From: an uncultured Eubacteriales bacterium | Lineage (GTDB): Bacteria; Bacillota; Clostridia; Oscillospirales; Acutalibacteraceae | Reading direction: 5' to 3' | Assembly: GCA_910580045.1 (NCBI GenBank) | Contig: CAJTXF010000003.1 | Location: 21,460-85,459 of the forward strand | DNA: 64,000 bases | Part shown: one piece after another, positions 13,591 to 23,064 of the stretch | How positions within the stretch are numbered: position 1 is the stretch's first letter | Layout of the letters: each line of letters opens with the position of its first letter | Program-made: the position numbers and the translations under genes | Notes under the pieces: generated by a model | Told to the model about the DNA's origin: nothing | Databases searched by the model: none | The model's input: the letters and a program-made list of their open reading frames with translations, nothing else

Positions 13591-16209
13591 ATGGCGGATT
13601 TTTCCCCGATGATGAAGCAATATTTTGAAGTAAAGAAGGAGCATCCTAACTCTATCCTCTTTTTTCGTCTGGGCGACTTTTATGAGATGTTCTTTAATGA
13701 TGCCAAAACTGTCTCCCAGGAACTGGATTTGACCCTGACCGGCCGGGACTGCGGCCAGGGAGAGCGGGCTCCCATGTGCGGTATTCCCTATCACAGTGCG
13801 GAAAGCTATATCTCTAAGCTGCTTGCCAAGGGGTACCGGGTCACTATCTGTGAGCAGACCGAAGACCCCAAGGCTGCGAAAGGCTTGGTAAAGCGGGAGG
13901 TTATCCGGGTTATTACACCGGGCACTGTGTTTGAGGGAAGTATGCTGGACGAGTCCCGGAATAATTTTATCTGTTCCCTTTGCTATACAGAATCCGGGGT
14001 TGGAATCTGCTTTGCGGATATTTCTACCGGAGAACTGCAGGTAGGACAGGTAGAGCCTTTGAGCCCCCAGGACACAGTGCGGGAGCTGAAAAACCGTCTG
14101 AGCCGTTTTTCTCCCAGAGAGATTTTAATCAATCCCCAGATTACAGATTTGACTGAGCTAGCGGAATTTATCAGAGAAAAGCTGAAAGCCACCGTGGAAT
14201 GTTTGGACGAGGAGCTGTATACCGCGGAAACGGCGGAGGCAGCAGTGACAGTGCAGTTTGGGGGCAGGAGCCTGCAGGAGCTTTCACTTGGGGACAAGCC
14301 TTTGGCCGTGCTGGCCTTAGGTGCTTTGCTGGACTATCTAAGCCATACACAGATTCGCGGCTTGGAGCGCATGACTGAGGTTGAACTGGACGTGGAGTCT
14401 GCTTATATGAGCCTGGACTTAAATGCTGTCCGCAATCTGGAGCTGGTAGAGACTATGCGCAACAAGGAGCATAAGGGCTCTTTGCTGTGGGTATTGGATA
14501 AAACCCGAACCGCTATGGGCAAGAGAATGATTCGGGCCTGGCTGGAGCGGCCGCTGCTCAGCCCCGCACAGATAACCCGCCGGCTGAATGCGGTGGAGGA
14601 GTTGGTAGGAAATCCGCAGTTTTTGGATGATTTGACAGAACAGATTGCAGGGATTCACGATTTAGAGCGAATCATGACCCGGGTAGTCAACGGTTCTGCC
14701 AATGGACGTGACTTGCGGAGTCTCTGTGCGGCCCTGCAAAAGCTGCCGGGGCTGAAAGCGGTGCTGGAACAGGCCCAGGCTACCCTCACCCAGGAACTGA
14801 ACAGCCAAATTGACGGTCTTGGAGATATTGCTGAGTTAATCGATGGGGCGATTGATGAAAACCCGCCCTTTACTATCCGAGAGGGAAAGTTGATTAAAGA
14901 GGGCTATAGCGCCGAGTTGGATGAAGTGCGCAGCGATATGTCCGGGGGCCAAGCGCTTATCGCCTCCATTGAGGCAGCGGAACGGGAACGTACAGGCATC
15001 CCGAAGCTGAAGGTCGGGTTTAATAAGGTGTTTGGCTACTATATTGAGGTGACGAACTCCTATAAAAGTCAGGTGCCTGACTCCTACATACGCAAGCAGA
15101 CTTTAACTGGGGGCGAGCGGTATATCACACCAGAGCTGAAAGAACTTGAAAACCGTGTGCTGGGTGCGCACGACCGCTCTATTGCTATGGAGGGACGCAT
15201 TTTTGAGGATATCCGCCTGCAGGTGGCCCAAGAGCTTGTTCGTATACAGCTAAGCGCCAAGGCTGTGGCTGCCTTGGATGTGCTGGTTTCTTTTGCCCAA
15301 GTCTCTGTGAAGAACGACTACACCCGGCCAGTGGTCAACGTCAGCGGCAAGCTGTACCTTAAAGACTGCCGCCATCCTGTGGTGGAGGCCCTTCTCCATG
15401 ACACGCCCTTTGTGCCCAATGATGTGGACATGGACATGAACGACACCCGTGTGGCCATTATCACTGGGCCCAATATGGCCGGTAAGTCTACTTATATGCG
15501 GCAGGTGGCAATTATTGCTATCATGGCGCAGATTGGGTGTTTTGTGCCTGCCTCTGTGGCGGAGATTGGAATTGTGGATGGTATTTTTACCCGGGTGGGG
15601 GCTTCGGACGACTTGTCGGCAGGGCAGTCCACCTTTATGATTGAGATGAGCGAAGTGGCGGAAATTTTGAAGAGCGCTACCTCCAAAAGCCTTATCATCT
15701 TTGATGAAATCGGCCGGGGAACATCTACCTTTGACGGGATGAGCATTGCCCGGGCCGTGCTGGAATATGTACAAGATACCAAGCTGATAGGGGCAAAGAC
15801 CTTGTTCGCGACCCACTACCATGAGCTGACTGAGATGGAGGGGCTGCTGCCTGGAGTTAAGAACTTCAATATTGCGGTAAAGAAGCGGGGTGATGATATC
15901 ACCTTCCTGCGGCGAATTGTGCGAGGCGGGGCAGACGACAGCTTTGGGATTGAGGTTGCTAAGCTGGCTGGTGTTCCGGAAAAGGTCATTCGCCGGGCCA
16001 AGCAGGTGCTGGCAGACCTGGAGAGCTCAGACAGGGAAGATGGCAGTACCCGCAATTCTGCCTTTCGATTTCGGGAGGAGCCTATCCAGCTCACAATGGA
16101 GAGCGCAGATGGGCAGGTGCTGCAAAAGCTGCGGGAGATTGATGTAAATGCCATGACCCCTGTGCAGTGCATGAACACGCTTTTTGAATTGTGCAGCCAG
16201 CTGAAGTAG
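13591..16209 (+). CDS. mutS: DNA mismatch repair ATPase MutS
   Basis: MutS finds base mismatches and small loops and recruits MutL. The 872-residue length is normal. The N-terminal mismatch-binding domain has FFRLGDFYEMF, containing the Phe-x-Glu motif that stacks on the mismatch (F-Y-E). The connector, lever and clamp domains follow. The ABC-type ATPase has Walker A at G626-T634 (GPNMAGKST) and LIIFDEIGRGTSTFDG as Walker B and D-loop, then a THYHEL switch histidine. A C-terminal dimerisation helix completes it. Three small genes separate it from mutL. Confidence 0.98.
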   Translation: MADFSPMMKQYFEVKKEHPNSILFFRLGDFYEMFFNDAKTVSQELDLTLTGRDCGQGERAPMCGIPYHSAESYISKLLAKGYRVTICEQTEDPKAAKGLVKREVIRVITPGTVFEGSMLDESRNNFICSLCYTESGVGICFADISTGELQVGQVEPLSPQDTVRELKNRLSRFSPREILINPQITDLTELAEFIREKLKATVECLDEELYTAETAEAAVTVQFGGRSLQELSLGDKPLAVLALGALLDYLSHTQIRGLERMTEVELDVESAYMSLDLNAVRNLELVETMRNKEHKGSLLWVLDKTRTAMGKRMIRAWLERPLLSPAQITRRLNAVEELVGNPQFLDDLTEQIAGIHDLERIMTRVVNGSANGRDLRSLCAALQKLPGLKAVLEQAQATLTQELNSQIDGLGDIAELIDGAIDENPPFTIREGKLIKEGYSAELDEVRSDMSGGQALIASIEAAERERTGIPKLKVGFNKVFGYYIEVTNSYKSQVPDSYIRKQTLTGGERYITPELKELENRVLGAHDRSIAMEGRIFEDIRLQVAQELVRIQLSAKAVAALDVLVSFAQVSVKNDYTRPVVNVSGKLYLKDCRHPVVEALLHDTPFVPNDVDMDMNDTRVAIITGPNMAGKSTYMRQVAIIAIMAQIGCFVPASVAEIGIVDGIFTRVGASDDLSAGQSTFMIEMSEVAEILKSATSKSLIIFDEIGRGTSTFDGMSIARAVLEYVQDTKLIGAKTLFATHYHELTEMEGLLPGVKNFNIAVKKRGDDITFLRRIVRGGADDSFGIEVAKLAGVPEKVIRRAKQVLADLESSDREDGSTRNSAFRFREEPIQLTMESADGQVLQKLREIDVNAMTPVQCMNTLFELCSQLK

Positions 16210-16240
16210 CGTTTTGTTTGCAAAAGGAGATAATAGAAAT

Positions 16241-16996
16241 ATGGAATATCAGGATAAAAACGCGGAGACCATTGACCGTTGGATTGAAGAGGGCTGGGAG
16301 TGGGGAATCCCGATTTCTCACGAGGAGTACGAAAAGGCTCAGGAAGGGGATTGGGGTGTGTTGCTGACTCCCACAAAGCCAGTCCCAAAGGAGTGGTTTG
16401 GCAGCCTAAAAGGAAAGAGAATACTGGGCCTGGCCAGCGGGGGTGGACAGCAGATGCCTATTTTCGCGGCCCTAGGTGCGTTTTGTACGGTGTTTGACTA
16501 TTCGCTCCGCCAGTTGGAGAGCGAACGGTTGGTGGCGGAACGGGAAGGGTATTCCATTGAAATCATTCGGGGGGATATGACCAAGCCTCTGCCTTTTGAA
16601 GACGGCAGCTTTGACTTGATTTTTCACCCAGTCTCCAACTGCTATGTGCAGGAGGTGAAGCCCATTTTCAAGGAGTGCTTCCGTGTTCTTGCACCAGGAG
16701 GGGTACTGCTTTCCGGCCTGGACAATGGAATTAACTTCCTTTTTGTGGATGAGGACAAGCGGGACGAATTAAGTGTTTTCCCCTTTGACCCAGTACAAAA
16801 TCCCCAGCAGAGAGAGCAGATGGAAGAAGACGATGACGGATTCCAGTTCTCCCACACCATGGAAGAACAGATTGGCGGACAGTTGGAAGCGGGCTTCCAG
16901 CTGACTCATCTTTATGAGGACACCAATGGCTCCGGGACATTCCATGAGCATCATATTCCGTGCTATCTTGCCACCCGGGCTGTAAAGGAGAAATAA
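16241..16996 (+). CDS. class I SAM-dependent methyltransferase
   Basis: The 251-residue product has the SAM-binding motif RILGLASGGGQQMPIFAALG (about residues 58-77), then FDYSLRQLES with the acidic residue contacting the SAM ribose, and LPFEDGSFDLIF as motif IV. The AxGGVLLSG loop (FRVLAPGGVLLSG) follows. The ATG at 16241 has an AAAGGAG site. Relatives with an N-terminal W-rich segment (WIEEGWEWG) are common in Clostridia without assigned substrates. It lies between mutS and mutL but shows no target-recognition domain, so DNA methylation is unlikely. Confidence 0.85.
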   Translation: MEYQDKNAETIDRWIEEGWEWGIPISHEEYEKAQEGDWGVLLTPTKPVPKEWFGSLKGKRILGLASGGGQQMPIFAALGAFCTVFDYSLRQLESERLVAEREGYSIEIIRGDMTKPLPFEDGSFDLIFHPVSNCYVQEVKPIFKECFRVLAPGGVLLSGLDNGINFLFVDEDKRDELSVFPFDPVQNPQQREQMEEDDDGFQFSHTMEEQIGGQLEAGFQLTHLYEDTNGSGTFHEHHIPCYLATRAVKEK

Positions 16997-16997
16997 C

Positions 16998-17621
16998 ATG
17001 GGGCTGGATATTCAGCGGGTAAACACCTATGAGGATTCGCGCTTTTCCGAAAAGGTCTTGCGTCAGCATGGCGCATTCCTTTTGGGTGGAGAGCCTTATG
17101 AGGTGGAGATTACCAGTATAGACTCTGCAGTGGTACGTGGGGCAAGCCCAAAACTTTACAGAGATATTATTGAGTACTTTCGTTTTTTTGCGGGCCATAT
17201 CAGCCGATTTTATAACAGCACAGGTGAGCTGGTTCAGCAATTCCCATCAGTAGAGCTGTTTCCTGTAAAGCTCAGTGCAATACAGCCTTCGCAATTCTAC
17301 GTGGATGAAGACAAACTGGCCGCTGTACAGGAGTTCATTTGTAGTGCTGAGGATATAATACTCCCCGTTACACCAGAGGCTGGGAGGTATATTTCCCAAG
17401 ACGGCCACACCCGTCTTGCAGCTGCGGTGAAGCTGGGGCTTGACAAGGTTTATTCCTTTATAGCGGAGACAAATGATTTCCTTTACAGCTTTGTGGAAGA
17501 GGCCAAAAGGCGGGGTGTTTTTTCGCCGTATGACCTCCCGGTAATTCCGCATGGTGAGTACGAGGTTAAGTGGAATCAATTTTGTGAGGATTTCTTTTCC
17601 AACCAAGGAGAGAGTATATGA
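16998..17621 (+). CDS. ParB/sulfiredoxin-fold-like protein
   Basis: The 207-residue product starts with a KVLRQHGAFLLGGEPYEVEI segment, and in its second half has LSAIQPSQFYVDEDKLAAV followed by ISQDGHTRLAAAVKLG. The second pair is the arrangement of ParB-like nuclease/sulfiredoxin domains, where a binding strand precedes a helix with a (D/E)GHxR-type signature. No HTH DNA-binding domain follows, so it is not a chromosome-partitioning ParB. The last four bases overlap the GNAT gene downstream, suggesting the two proteins act together. Similar proteins occur in Clostridia; the function is not known to me. Confidence 0.55.
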   Translation: MGLDIQRVNTYEDSRFSEKVLRQHGAFLLGGEPYEVEITSIDSAVVRGASPKLYRDIIEYFRFFAGHISRFYNSTGELVQQFPSVELFPVKLSAIQPSQFYVDEDKLAAVQEFICSAEDIILPVTPEAGRYISQDGHTRLAAAVKLGLDKVYSFIAETNDFLYSFVEEAKRRGVFSPYDLPVIPHGEYEVKWNQFCEDFFSNQGESI

Positions 17622-18019
17622 TACGCTATGCTGTGCCTTCGGAATTAGAGCTGCTGGCTACCTATGACCACCATATTGCGAAGGAGGAATTGGCAGCCCT
17701 GCTCTCACAAAAAAGAGTGCTTGTTATGTTTCAAGAGAATCAACTTGCGGGCTGGCTGAGATATAATCTCTTCTGGGATAATACGCCGTTTATGAATATG
17801 CTCTACATTTTGGAGGGCTTTCGAGGGCAGGGACTGGGCGGCCTGTTGGTTGACTTTTGGGAAGCGGAGATGAAGACCCAGGGCTACAATATGGTGATGA
17901 CATCCTCCTTGTCCAATGAACGGGGACAGTATTTTTACCGTAAGCATAGTTATATTGACTGCGGCTCCCTATTGCTACCAGAGGAACCGTTAGAGATTAT
18001 TTTCAGGAAGAAGATTTAA
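17618..18019 (+). CDS. GNAT-family N-acetyltransferase
   Basis: The 133-residue product is a compact GNAT enzyme. The acetyl-CoA loop is in MLYILEGFRGQGLGGLLVDFWE (about residues 65-86), matching R/Q-x-x-G-x-G/A. The later SNERGQYFYRKHSY helix with the conserved Tyr matches motif B. It starts inside the stop codon of the ParB-like gene (ATGA), so translation is coupled. The start has a GGAGAG site upstream. The pair may modify a shared substrate, but there is no direct evidence. Confidence 0.85.
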   Translation: MIRYAVPSELELLATYDHHIAKEELAALLSQKRVLVMFQENQLAGWLRYNLFWDNTPFMNMLYILEGFRGQGLGGLLVDFWEAEMKTQGYNMVMTSSLSNERGQYFYRKHSYIDCGSLLLPEEPLEIIFRKKI

Positions 18020-18042
18020 CTCATTCGGAAGGATGGGATCTT

Positions 18043-19995
18043 ATGCCAAAAATACAGGTCTTGGAAAAGCAGGTGGCAGAGCTAATTGCTGCCGGTGAAG
18101 TTGTGGAGCGGCCCTCTGCTGTCATTAAAGAGCTGGTTGAAAATGCTGTGGACGCAGGCGCGGGCGTTGTCACAGTGGAGATACGCCGGGGTGGTATTCA
18201 GCTTATGCGTGTTTCGGACAATGGCTGCGGAATTTCTTCTGAGGATGTCCCTGTGGCTTTTCTGCGGCATGCCACCAGCAAGGTTTCCAGCCAAGAGGAT
18301 TTGGACGCAATTGGGACGCTTGGCTTCCGGGGAGAGGCGCTGGCATCTATTTCAGCGGTGTCTCATGTAGAGATGTTCACTCGGACTGCGGACAGCAATA
18401 CAGGTACATGGTATGCCTGCGGTGGCGAAGAGGAGCCGGAGATGAAAGAGGTAGGCTGCCCCTTGGGCACAACCATTGTGGTGCGCGATTTGTTCTTTAA
18501 TACGCCAGCCAGAATGAAGTTTCTGAAGCGCGATGTCACGGAAGGAAACTCTGTGGCAGGGGTTCTCGATAAGCTGGCAATGTCCCACCCTGAAATATCT
18601 CTGCGGTTTATTCGGGAGGGGAAGCCGGTGCTCCACACACCTGGGGACAATAAGCTGTCTTCCGCCATTTATGCGGTCTATGGTAAAGAGTTTTCTTCCA
18701 GTCTGATTCCTGTGAACTATGAAATGGATTATGTAAAAGTGTGGGGGTTTATTAGCGCACCTACCGCCAGCAGACCCCAGCGCAGTATGCAGAATTTCTT
18801 TATCAATGGCCGGTTTATCCGCAGCAGAACCGCTATGGCAGCGTTGGAAGAGGCCTATAAGGGCTCCATCATGGTGGGGAAATTTCCGGCCTGTGTGCTG
18901 CATATCCAAGTGGCCAGCGGAGCGGTAGACGTGAATGTGCATCCTGCTAAGTTGGAAGTGCGCTTTGTCAATGAAAGGCCTATTTTTGACGCGGTTTATC
19001 ATGGTGTGCGTTCTGCTCTGCGGGCTGGGGACCGATTTAAGGAGATGGAGCTGAATAAACCATCTGCGTCGCCTTACACACCAGTTTTGGAAAAGAAGGA
19101 ACAGCTGACAATTCCAACACCGCCACCCACTCCTGGGCGGATTGTTCTGCGGGACAGTGGAGTACCTGCCCATACGTTGGAAGAGTCTTCCAAACCAGAG
19201 CTGCGTGTATTGGAATCTCCATCCCGCTCCAGCTCGCCTCAGGAAAGAAAGCCGGTTGCTGTCCCGCTGGCTCCGTCCTTTCCCCAGCCTCTGCCGAAGC
19301 CAGCCCCTATCCAAACACCAAATTGGAAGCCAGCGCCTATGGTGCCATCAGCAGAGGCTGCATCCATGGCGTCGATTCCTCAGGAAGAGCCGCCTGTGCG
19401 TGAACAGCCGCCTATTCCAGCGGAGATAGCCACGCGCATTTTGGGGGAAGCCTTCAGTACGTATATTCTTGTAGAATACGGCAGGGACGGCCTGATGTTT
19501 ATTGACAAACACGCTGCCCATGAGCGGCTTCTTTATGAGCGGCTGAAAGCAGGCGCAGAGGGCACAGAAGCGCAGACTTTGCTGGAACCTGTCACGGTCA
19601 ATCTCTCACAGGAGGAATATACCGCTGTACTGGCCCATGAAAAGGAGCTGTATCAGGCTGGATTCGAGGTGTCAGACTTTGGCGCTGGGATGGTGCTGGT
19701 GCGTACAGCGCCCCTAATGCTTGACGGCCAGGATGCCGCTGGCGCAGTGATGGAGATTGCCGGACGGCTGGCCGGACTGAAAACGGAGATTACCACAGAG
19801 CATATGGACTGGGTCTATCATAATGTGGCCTGCCGGGCCGCCATGAAGGCAGGGGACCATACCACCAGGGAGGAGCTGATTTCCTTGGCCAAGGACTTGG
19901 AGCAGAATCCACAGATTCGCTACTGCCCCCACGGCAGGCCGGTATATGTCCTGTTAAAGCGCCGGGAGTTAGAGAAGCAATTTGGGAGAGTATAA
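18043..19995 (+). CDS. mutL: DNA mismatch repair endonuclease MutL
   Basis: MutL couples mismatch recognition by MutS to strand removal. The 650-residue product has the GHKL ATPase motifs in order: IKELVENAVDAGA (motif I), DNGCGI (motif II) and GFRGEALASI (motif III). A proline-rich linker spans about residues 345-460. The C-terminal domain carries the endonuclease motif DKHAAHERLLYE, an ACR motif and CPHGRP near the end. Organisms that lack MutH use this endonuclease to nick the new strand, so this MutL should be a nicking type. The stop overlaps the miaA start by one base (TAATG). Confidence 0.97.
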   Translation: MPKIQVLEKQVAELIAAGEVVERPSAVIKELVENAVDAGAGVVTVEIRRGGIQLMRVSDNGCGISSEDVPVAFLRHATSKVSSQEDLDAIGTLGFRGEALASISAVSHVEMFTRTADSNTGTWYACGGEEEPEMKEVGCPLGTTIVVRDLFFNTPARMKFLKRDVTEGNSVAGVLDKLAMSHPEISLRFIREGKPVLHTPGDNKLSSAIYAVYGKEFSSSLIPVNYEMDYVKVWGFISAPTASRPQRSMQNFFINGRFIRSRTAMAALEEAYKGSIMVGKFPACVLHIQVASGAVDVNVHPAKLEVRFVNERPIFDAVYHGVRSALRAGDRFKEMELNKPSASPYTPVLEKKEQLTIPTPPPTPGRIVLRDSGVPAHTLEESSKPELRVLESPSRSSSPQERKPVAVPLAPSFPQPLPKPAPIQTPNWKPAPMVPSAEAASMASIPQEEPPVREQPPIPAEIATRILGEAFSTYILVEYGRDGLMFIDKHAAHERLLYERLKAGAEGTEAQTLLEPVTVNLSQEEYTAVLAHEKELYQAGFEVSDFGAGMVLVRTAPLMLDGQDAAGAVMEIAGRLAGLKTEITTEHMDWVYHNVACRAAMKAGDHTTREELISLAKDLEQNPQIRYCPHGRPVYVLLKRRELEKQFGRV

Positions 19996-20972
19996 TGGTT
20001 GAAAAAAAGAAGCTGATAGCAGTAGTGGGCCCTACAGCCTCAGGGAAGACCACATTGGGAATTGCTTTGGCCAAAAGGCTGAATGGGGAGATTGTCTCCT
20101 GCGACTCTATGCAGGTTTATCAAGGACTGAAAATCGGCACAGCACAGCCGAGCGAGGATGAGCTGGCTCAAGTACCTCACCATCTGATTGGCTTTCTTCC
20201 TTGGGATGAGTCTTTCAGCGTATCGGACTATGTAAGTGTGGCAGCGAATGTGATTGGGGAGCTGCATAATAGGAAGAAGCTGCCTGTTTTGGTAGGGGGG
20301 ACGGGACTTTATGCCCGCTCATTGCTGCGGGGCTTTGATTTCAAAGAGGAGGCCCGCAGTGAAGCGCTGCGGGAAGAACTGCGCTGTCAGGCACAGAAGC
20401 TGGGTTCAGAGGAGATGCACAACAGGCTGCGGGCACTGGACGCTGTTTCTGCGGAGGCCATACATCCTCACAACGTCAAGCGCGTCCTGCGGGCATTGGA
20501 GTATTGTCTGCTTTCGGGGGAGCCGTTTTCTCAGCAAACCATCCGTTCTCACCAAGCAGAGCCGCCCTATCGATATGTGATGTTTTGTCCAGCCTATCGG
20601 GACAGGCAGATTCTCTATCAGCGCATTAACCTTAGGGTGGAGCAAATGTTGGAAGCCGGATTGCTGGAGGAGGCATACAGGTTTTGGGGATTTTGCGAGA
20701 CTGCGGAAAAGCTGCCGACTGCCACCCAGTCCATTGGCTATAAAGAATTGTTTCCCTACTTTCGCGGAGAGCTCAACTTGAACCAGGCGGTAGAGAACTT
20801 GAAGCAGGAGAGCCGCCGGTATGCAAAACGGCAGATTACCTGGTTTGCCAGAGAACCGGAGGCCCAGTTCCTCTATATGGACGAATTGGGCTCGGAGGAT
20901 GCTGTAATACAAGCCTGTATGGACATTTTAGAGAGGGAAAACTTCCTTGATAAGGGGGACACAGCGGTTTGA
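19995..20972 (+). CDS. miaA: tRNA dimethylallyltransferase MiaA
   Basis: MiaA adds a dimethylallyl group to A37 of tRNAs reading UNN codons; MiaB (9204) then methylthiolates it. The 325-residue product begins AVVGPTASGKTTLGIALAKR, which is the P-loop, and continues with EIVSCDSMQVYQGLKIGTA, the conserved DSMQ segment that binds the tRNA base. LVGGTGLYARSLL and the ITWFAR Trp-Phe motif near the C-terminus complete the family pattern. The start overlaps the mutL stop by one base, as in the common mutS-mutL-miaA order. Confidence 0.97.
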   Translation: MVEKKKLIAVVGPTASGKTTLGIALAKRLNGEIVSCDSMQVYQGLKIGTAQPSEDELAQVPHHLIGFLPWDESFSVSDYVSVAANVIGELHNRKKLPVLVGGTGLYARSLLRGFDFKEEARSEALREELRCQAQKLGSEEMHNRLRALDAVSAEAIHPHNVKRVLRALEYCLLSGEPFSQQTIRSHQAEPPYRYVMFCPAYRDRQILYQRINLRVEQMLEAGLLEEAYRFWGFCETAEKLPTATQSIGYKELFPYFRGELNLNQAVENLKQESRRYAKRQITWFAREPEAQFLYMDELGSEDAVIQACMDILERENFLDKGDTAV

Positions 20973-22297
20973 GCTATGACTATAAGAAATTTACTGCAGT
21001 GGCAGCGGTTACCATTGCTCTGCTGATTTTAGTCTCCATCTGCTTTTCTGTTGTGAATCAGTATGTGGACACAGGAGACAACGGAAAAATTACCACAGAA
21101 GCTGCTCTCTATGGAGAAGTTTCAGATTCTATCCAGACCCAGGGTTTTGCGGTGCGGGAGGAAGAGGTCATCAATCTGGATTACAGCGGCGTGCTCAACT
21201 ACCGCGTGGCAAATGGTTCCCGGGTGTCTGCGGGGGGCATTATTGCGGATGTGTTTCTCAGCGAGAGTGACGCGGCCGCCCAGAACCTGGCTGATAGGCT
21301 GGAGCGGGAAATACGCAGTCTTTCTTCTTTGTCCAAGCCCATGGACTATTTTCTGTCAGCCTCTGCCTCCACAGGCGACCAGATTTACGATTCACTGACC
21401 GGTATTTTAATGGATGTGCAGCAGAATGATTTTTCCGGGGTATCTGTGCTGAAAGAGAACTTGCTTTTCTCACTCAGCCGGAAACAGGTTATCTCTGGGG
21501 AAGAGAGCGCGGAAGACTATGCCCAGCGGGTCAGTGAGCTGGAGCAGGAAAAAGAGCAGCTTATCACTGGCTCAGGCAAGGCAGTGGGCAGTGTGGAAGC
21601 TCCCCAGGCTGGATATTTTATCAATGCTGCTGATGGGTTGGAAAAAGTGGAGGACATAAAAAAAATCAAAAATATCACTGCAGCCCGGACAGAAGAGCTG
21701 CTGTCCATGAGCAGCGGGGAAAATATATCTTCTTCCGTGGGGAAGATATGCTCGGATTTTAAGTGGTATCTGGCCTGCCTGTTTGATGACGAAGCCATGA
21801 TTAAGTTTGAGGGTGTAGAGGATGTCACGCTGGATATCCCCTTTGCCAGCACTGCTACGATTCCGGCCAAGATAATCGCCACAAACCGGGACGCAAAAAC
21901 CGGTAAGACCGCTATGGTTCTGGAGTGTTCCTACATGGATGCGGATTTGGCCATGATTCGCAACGAGACCATACAGGTAAACGTAAAAACCTACAGCGGT
22001 GTTTTGGTCAATGAACGGGCGCTGCGTTTTTGTGATATTGAATATGAGGAGGATGACGGAAACGGCGGCACTGTCAAAAAGGTGAAGAAAAATGTGAAAG
22101 GTATCTATGTGTTGTATGGAGGGCAGCTGGATTTTGTGCAAATTTTTTCTGAGAAAGATGTAAACGGCTATGCTGTGTGCAAAACAGAATTGTCAGAAGC
22201 GGAAGAGAAGAACTTGGTAACAGAGAGAACTGTCCAGCTCTATGACCAGGTGGTTGTGGGAGGAGTGGATTTGTATGACGGAAAAATTGTTAAGTGA
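20969..22297 (+). CDS. HlyD-like membrane-anchored protein
   Basis: The 442-residue product has one N-terminal membrane helix (AAVTIALLILVSICFSVV, about residues 13-30). A barrel-sandwich/lipoyl-type beta region follows, with a VLNYRVANGSRVSAGGIIADV strand pair, a central helical hairpin (SDAAAQNLADRLEREIRSL) and further beta regions. This is the architecture of HlyD/RND periplasmic adaptor proteins, but there is no transporter gene beside it. The TTG start is supported by AAGGGGG twelve bases upstream and by the TTGA overlap with the miaA stop; no in-frame ATG lies nearby. It precedes ylmE-sepF, suggesting an envelope or division role. Confidence 0.7.
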   Translation: MSYDYKKFTAVAAVTIALLILVSICFSVVNQYVDTGDNGKITTEAALYGEVSDSIQTQGFAVREEEVINLDYSGVLNYRVANGSRVSAGGIIADVFLSESDAAAQNLADRLEREIRSLSSLSKPMDYFLSASASTGDQIYDSLTGILMDVQQNDFSGVSVLKENLLFSLSRKQVISGEESAEDYAQRVSELEQEKEQLITGSGKAVGSVEAPQAGYFINAADGLEKVEDIKKIKNITAARTEELLSMSSGENISSSVGKICSDFKWYLACLFDDEAMIKFEGVEDVTLDIPFASTATIPAKIIATNRDAKTGKTAMVLECSYMDADLAMIRNETIQVNVKTYSGVLVNERALRFCDIEYEEDDGNGGTVKKVKKNVKGIYVLYGGQLDFVQIFSEKDVNGYAVCKTELSEAEEKNLVTERTVQLYDQVVVGGVDLYDGKIVK

Positions 22298-23015
22298 GCG
22301 TTTCGCGGATTTTGAAGAGAATTACAAAAGGATTCAGGAGCAAATCGCCGAAGCGGCAGAGGGTTCCGGCAGGAAGGCCGCGGATATTACTTTGCTGGCG
22401 GCTACGAAAACCGTTCCGGCAGAGGTTATCAACCACGCCATTTCTATGGGGCTCAGCCATATTGGAGAGAACCGGGTGCAGGAGCTGCTGGAAAAATATC
22501 CCGCGCTGGACAGAGAGCACTGTGATTTACAGTTTATTGGACAGCTCCAGACAAATAAGATAAAATACTTGATAGACAAGGTGAGCTGCATTCAGTCCAT
22601 TGACAGTATGAAGCTGGCCACAGAGCTCTCTCGGCTGTGTCAGAAAGAGGCGCGCAGGATGGATGTGCTGGTTGAGGTAAATATTGGCCGGGAGGAGAAC
22701 AAGGGCGGTGTGGCGCCAGAGGCGCTGATAGAATTTATTGATGAAATTCGGCTCTTACCAGGGATTCGGGTAAATGGGTTAATGGCTGTGCCCCCAATAT
22801 GTAGTGATACCAAAGAACTTTGTCGCTATTTTTTAGGAATGAAGCAATATTTTGTTGACATAAAGGGGAAAAGCATGGATAATGTAAATATGGACTGTCT
22901 CTCCATGGGCATGTCTTCCGATTTTGCCCTGGCGATTTCCTGCGGGGCGACGATGGTGCGTGTTGGTTCCTCTCTGTTTGGAGCCAGGGAGTATAAGCCT
23001 AAGCTGACGCTGTAA
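22275..23015 (+). CDS. ylmE: YggS/YlmE-family PLP homeostasis protein
   Basis: The 246-residue product is a single-domain PLP-binding TIM barrel of the YggS/PROSC/YlmE family, which balances pyridoxal phosphate and affects amino-acid metabolism. The LLAATKTVPAEVI strand carries the Lys that binds PLP. HIGENRVQELLEKY and the FIGQLQTNKIKYL segment are family signatures, and SMGMSSDFALAI followed by VRVGSSLFG is the phosphate-binding end. I place the start at ATG 22275 (GGGAGGAG site eleven bases upstream), so the first 23 bases overlap the HlyD-like gene. It lies in the Bacillus-type position before sepF. Confidence 0.95.
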   Translation: MTEKLLSERFADFEENYKRIQEQIAEAAEGSGRKAADITLLAATKTVPAEVINHAISMGLSHIGENRVQELLEKYPALDREHCDLQFIGQLQTNKIKYLIDKVSCIQSIDSMKLATELSRLCQKEARRMDVLVEVNIGREENKGGVAPEALIEFIDEIRLLPGIRVNGLMAVPPICSDTKELCRYFLGMKQYFVDIKGKSMDNVNMDCLSMGMSSDFALAISCGATMVRVGSSLFGAREYKPKLTL

Positions 23016-23064
23016 CGAGCAGAAATCTGCTGGTTCAATTTTGCGAGGAGGTTTTCTTTCAATT

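Noticed and set aside
18352..19314. 320-codon open frame on the minus strand opposite mutL
   Set aside because: Shadow of the mutL linker and ATPase domain; no independent support.
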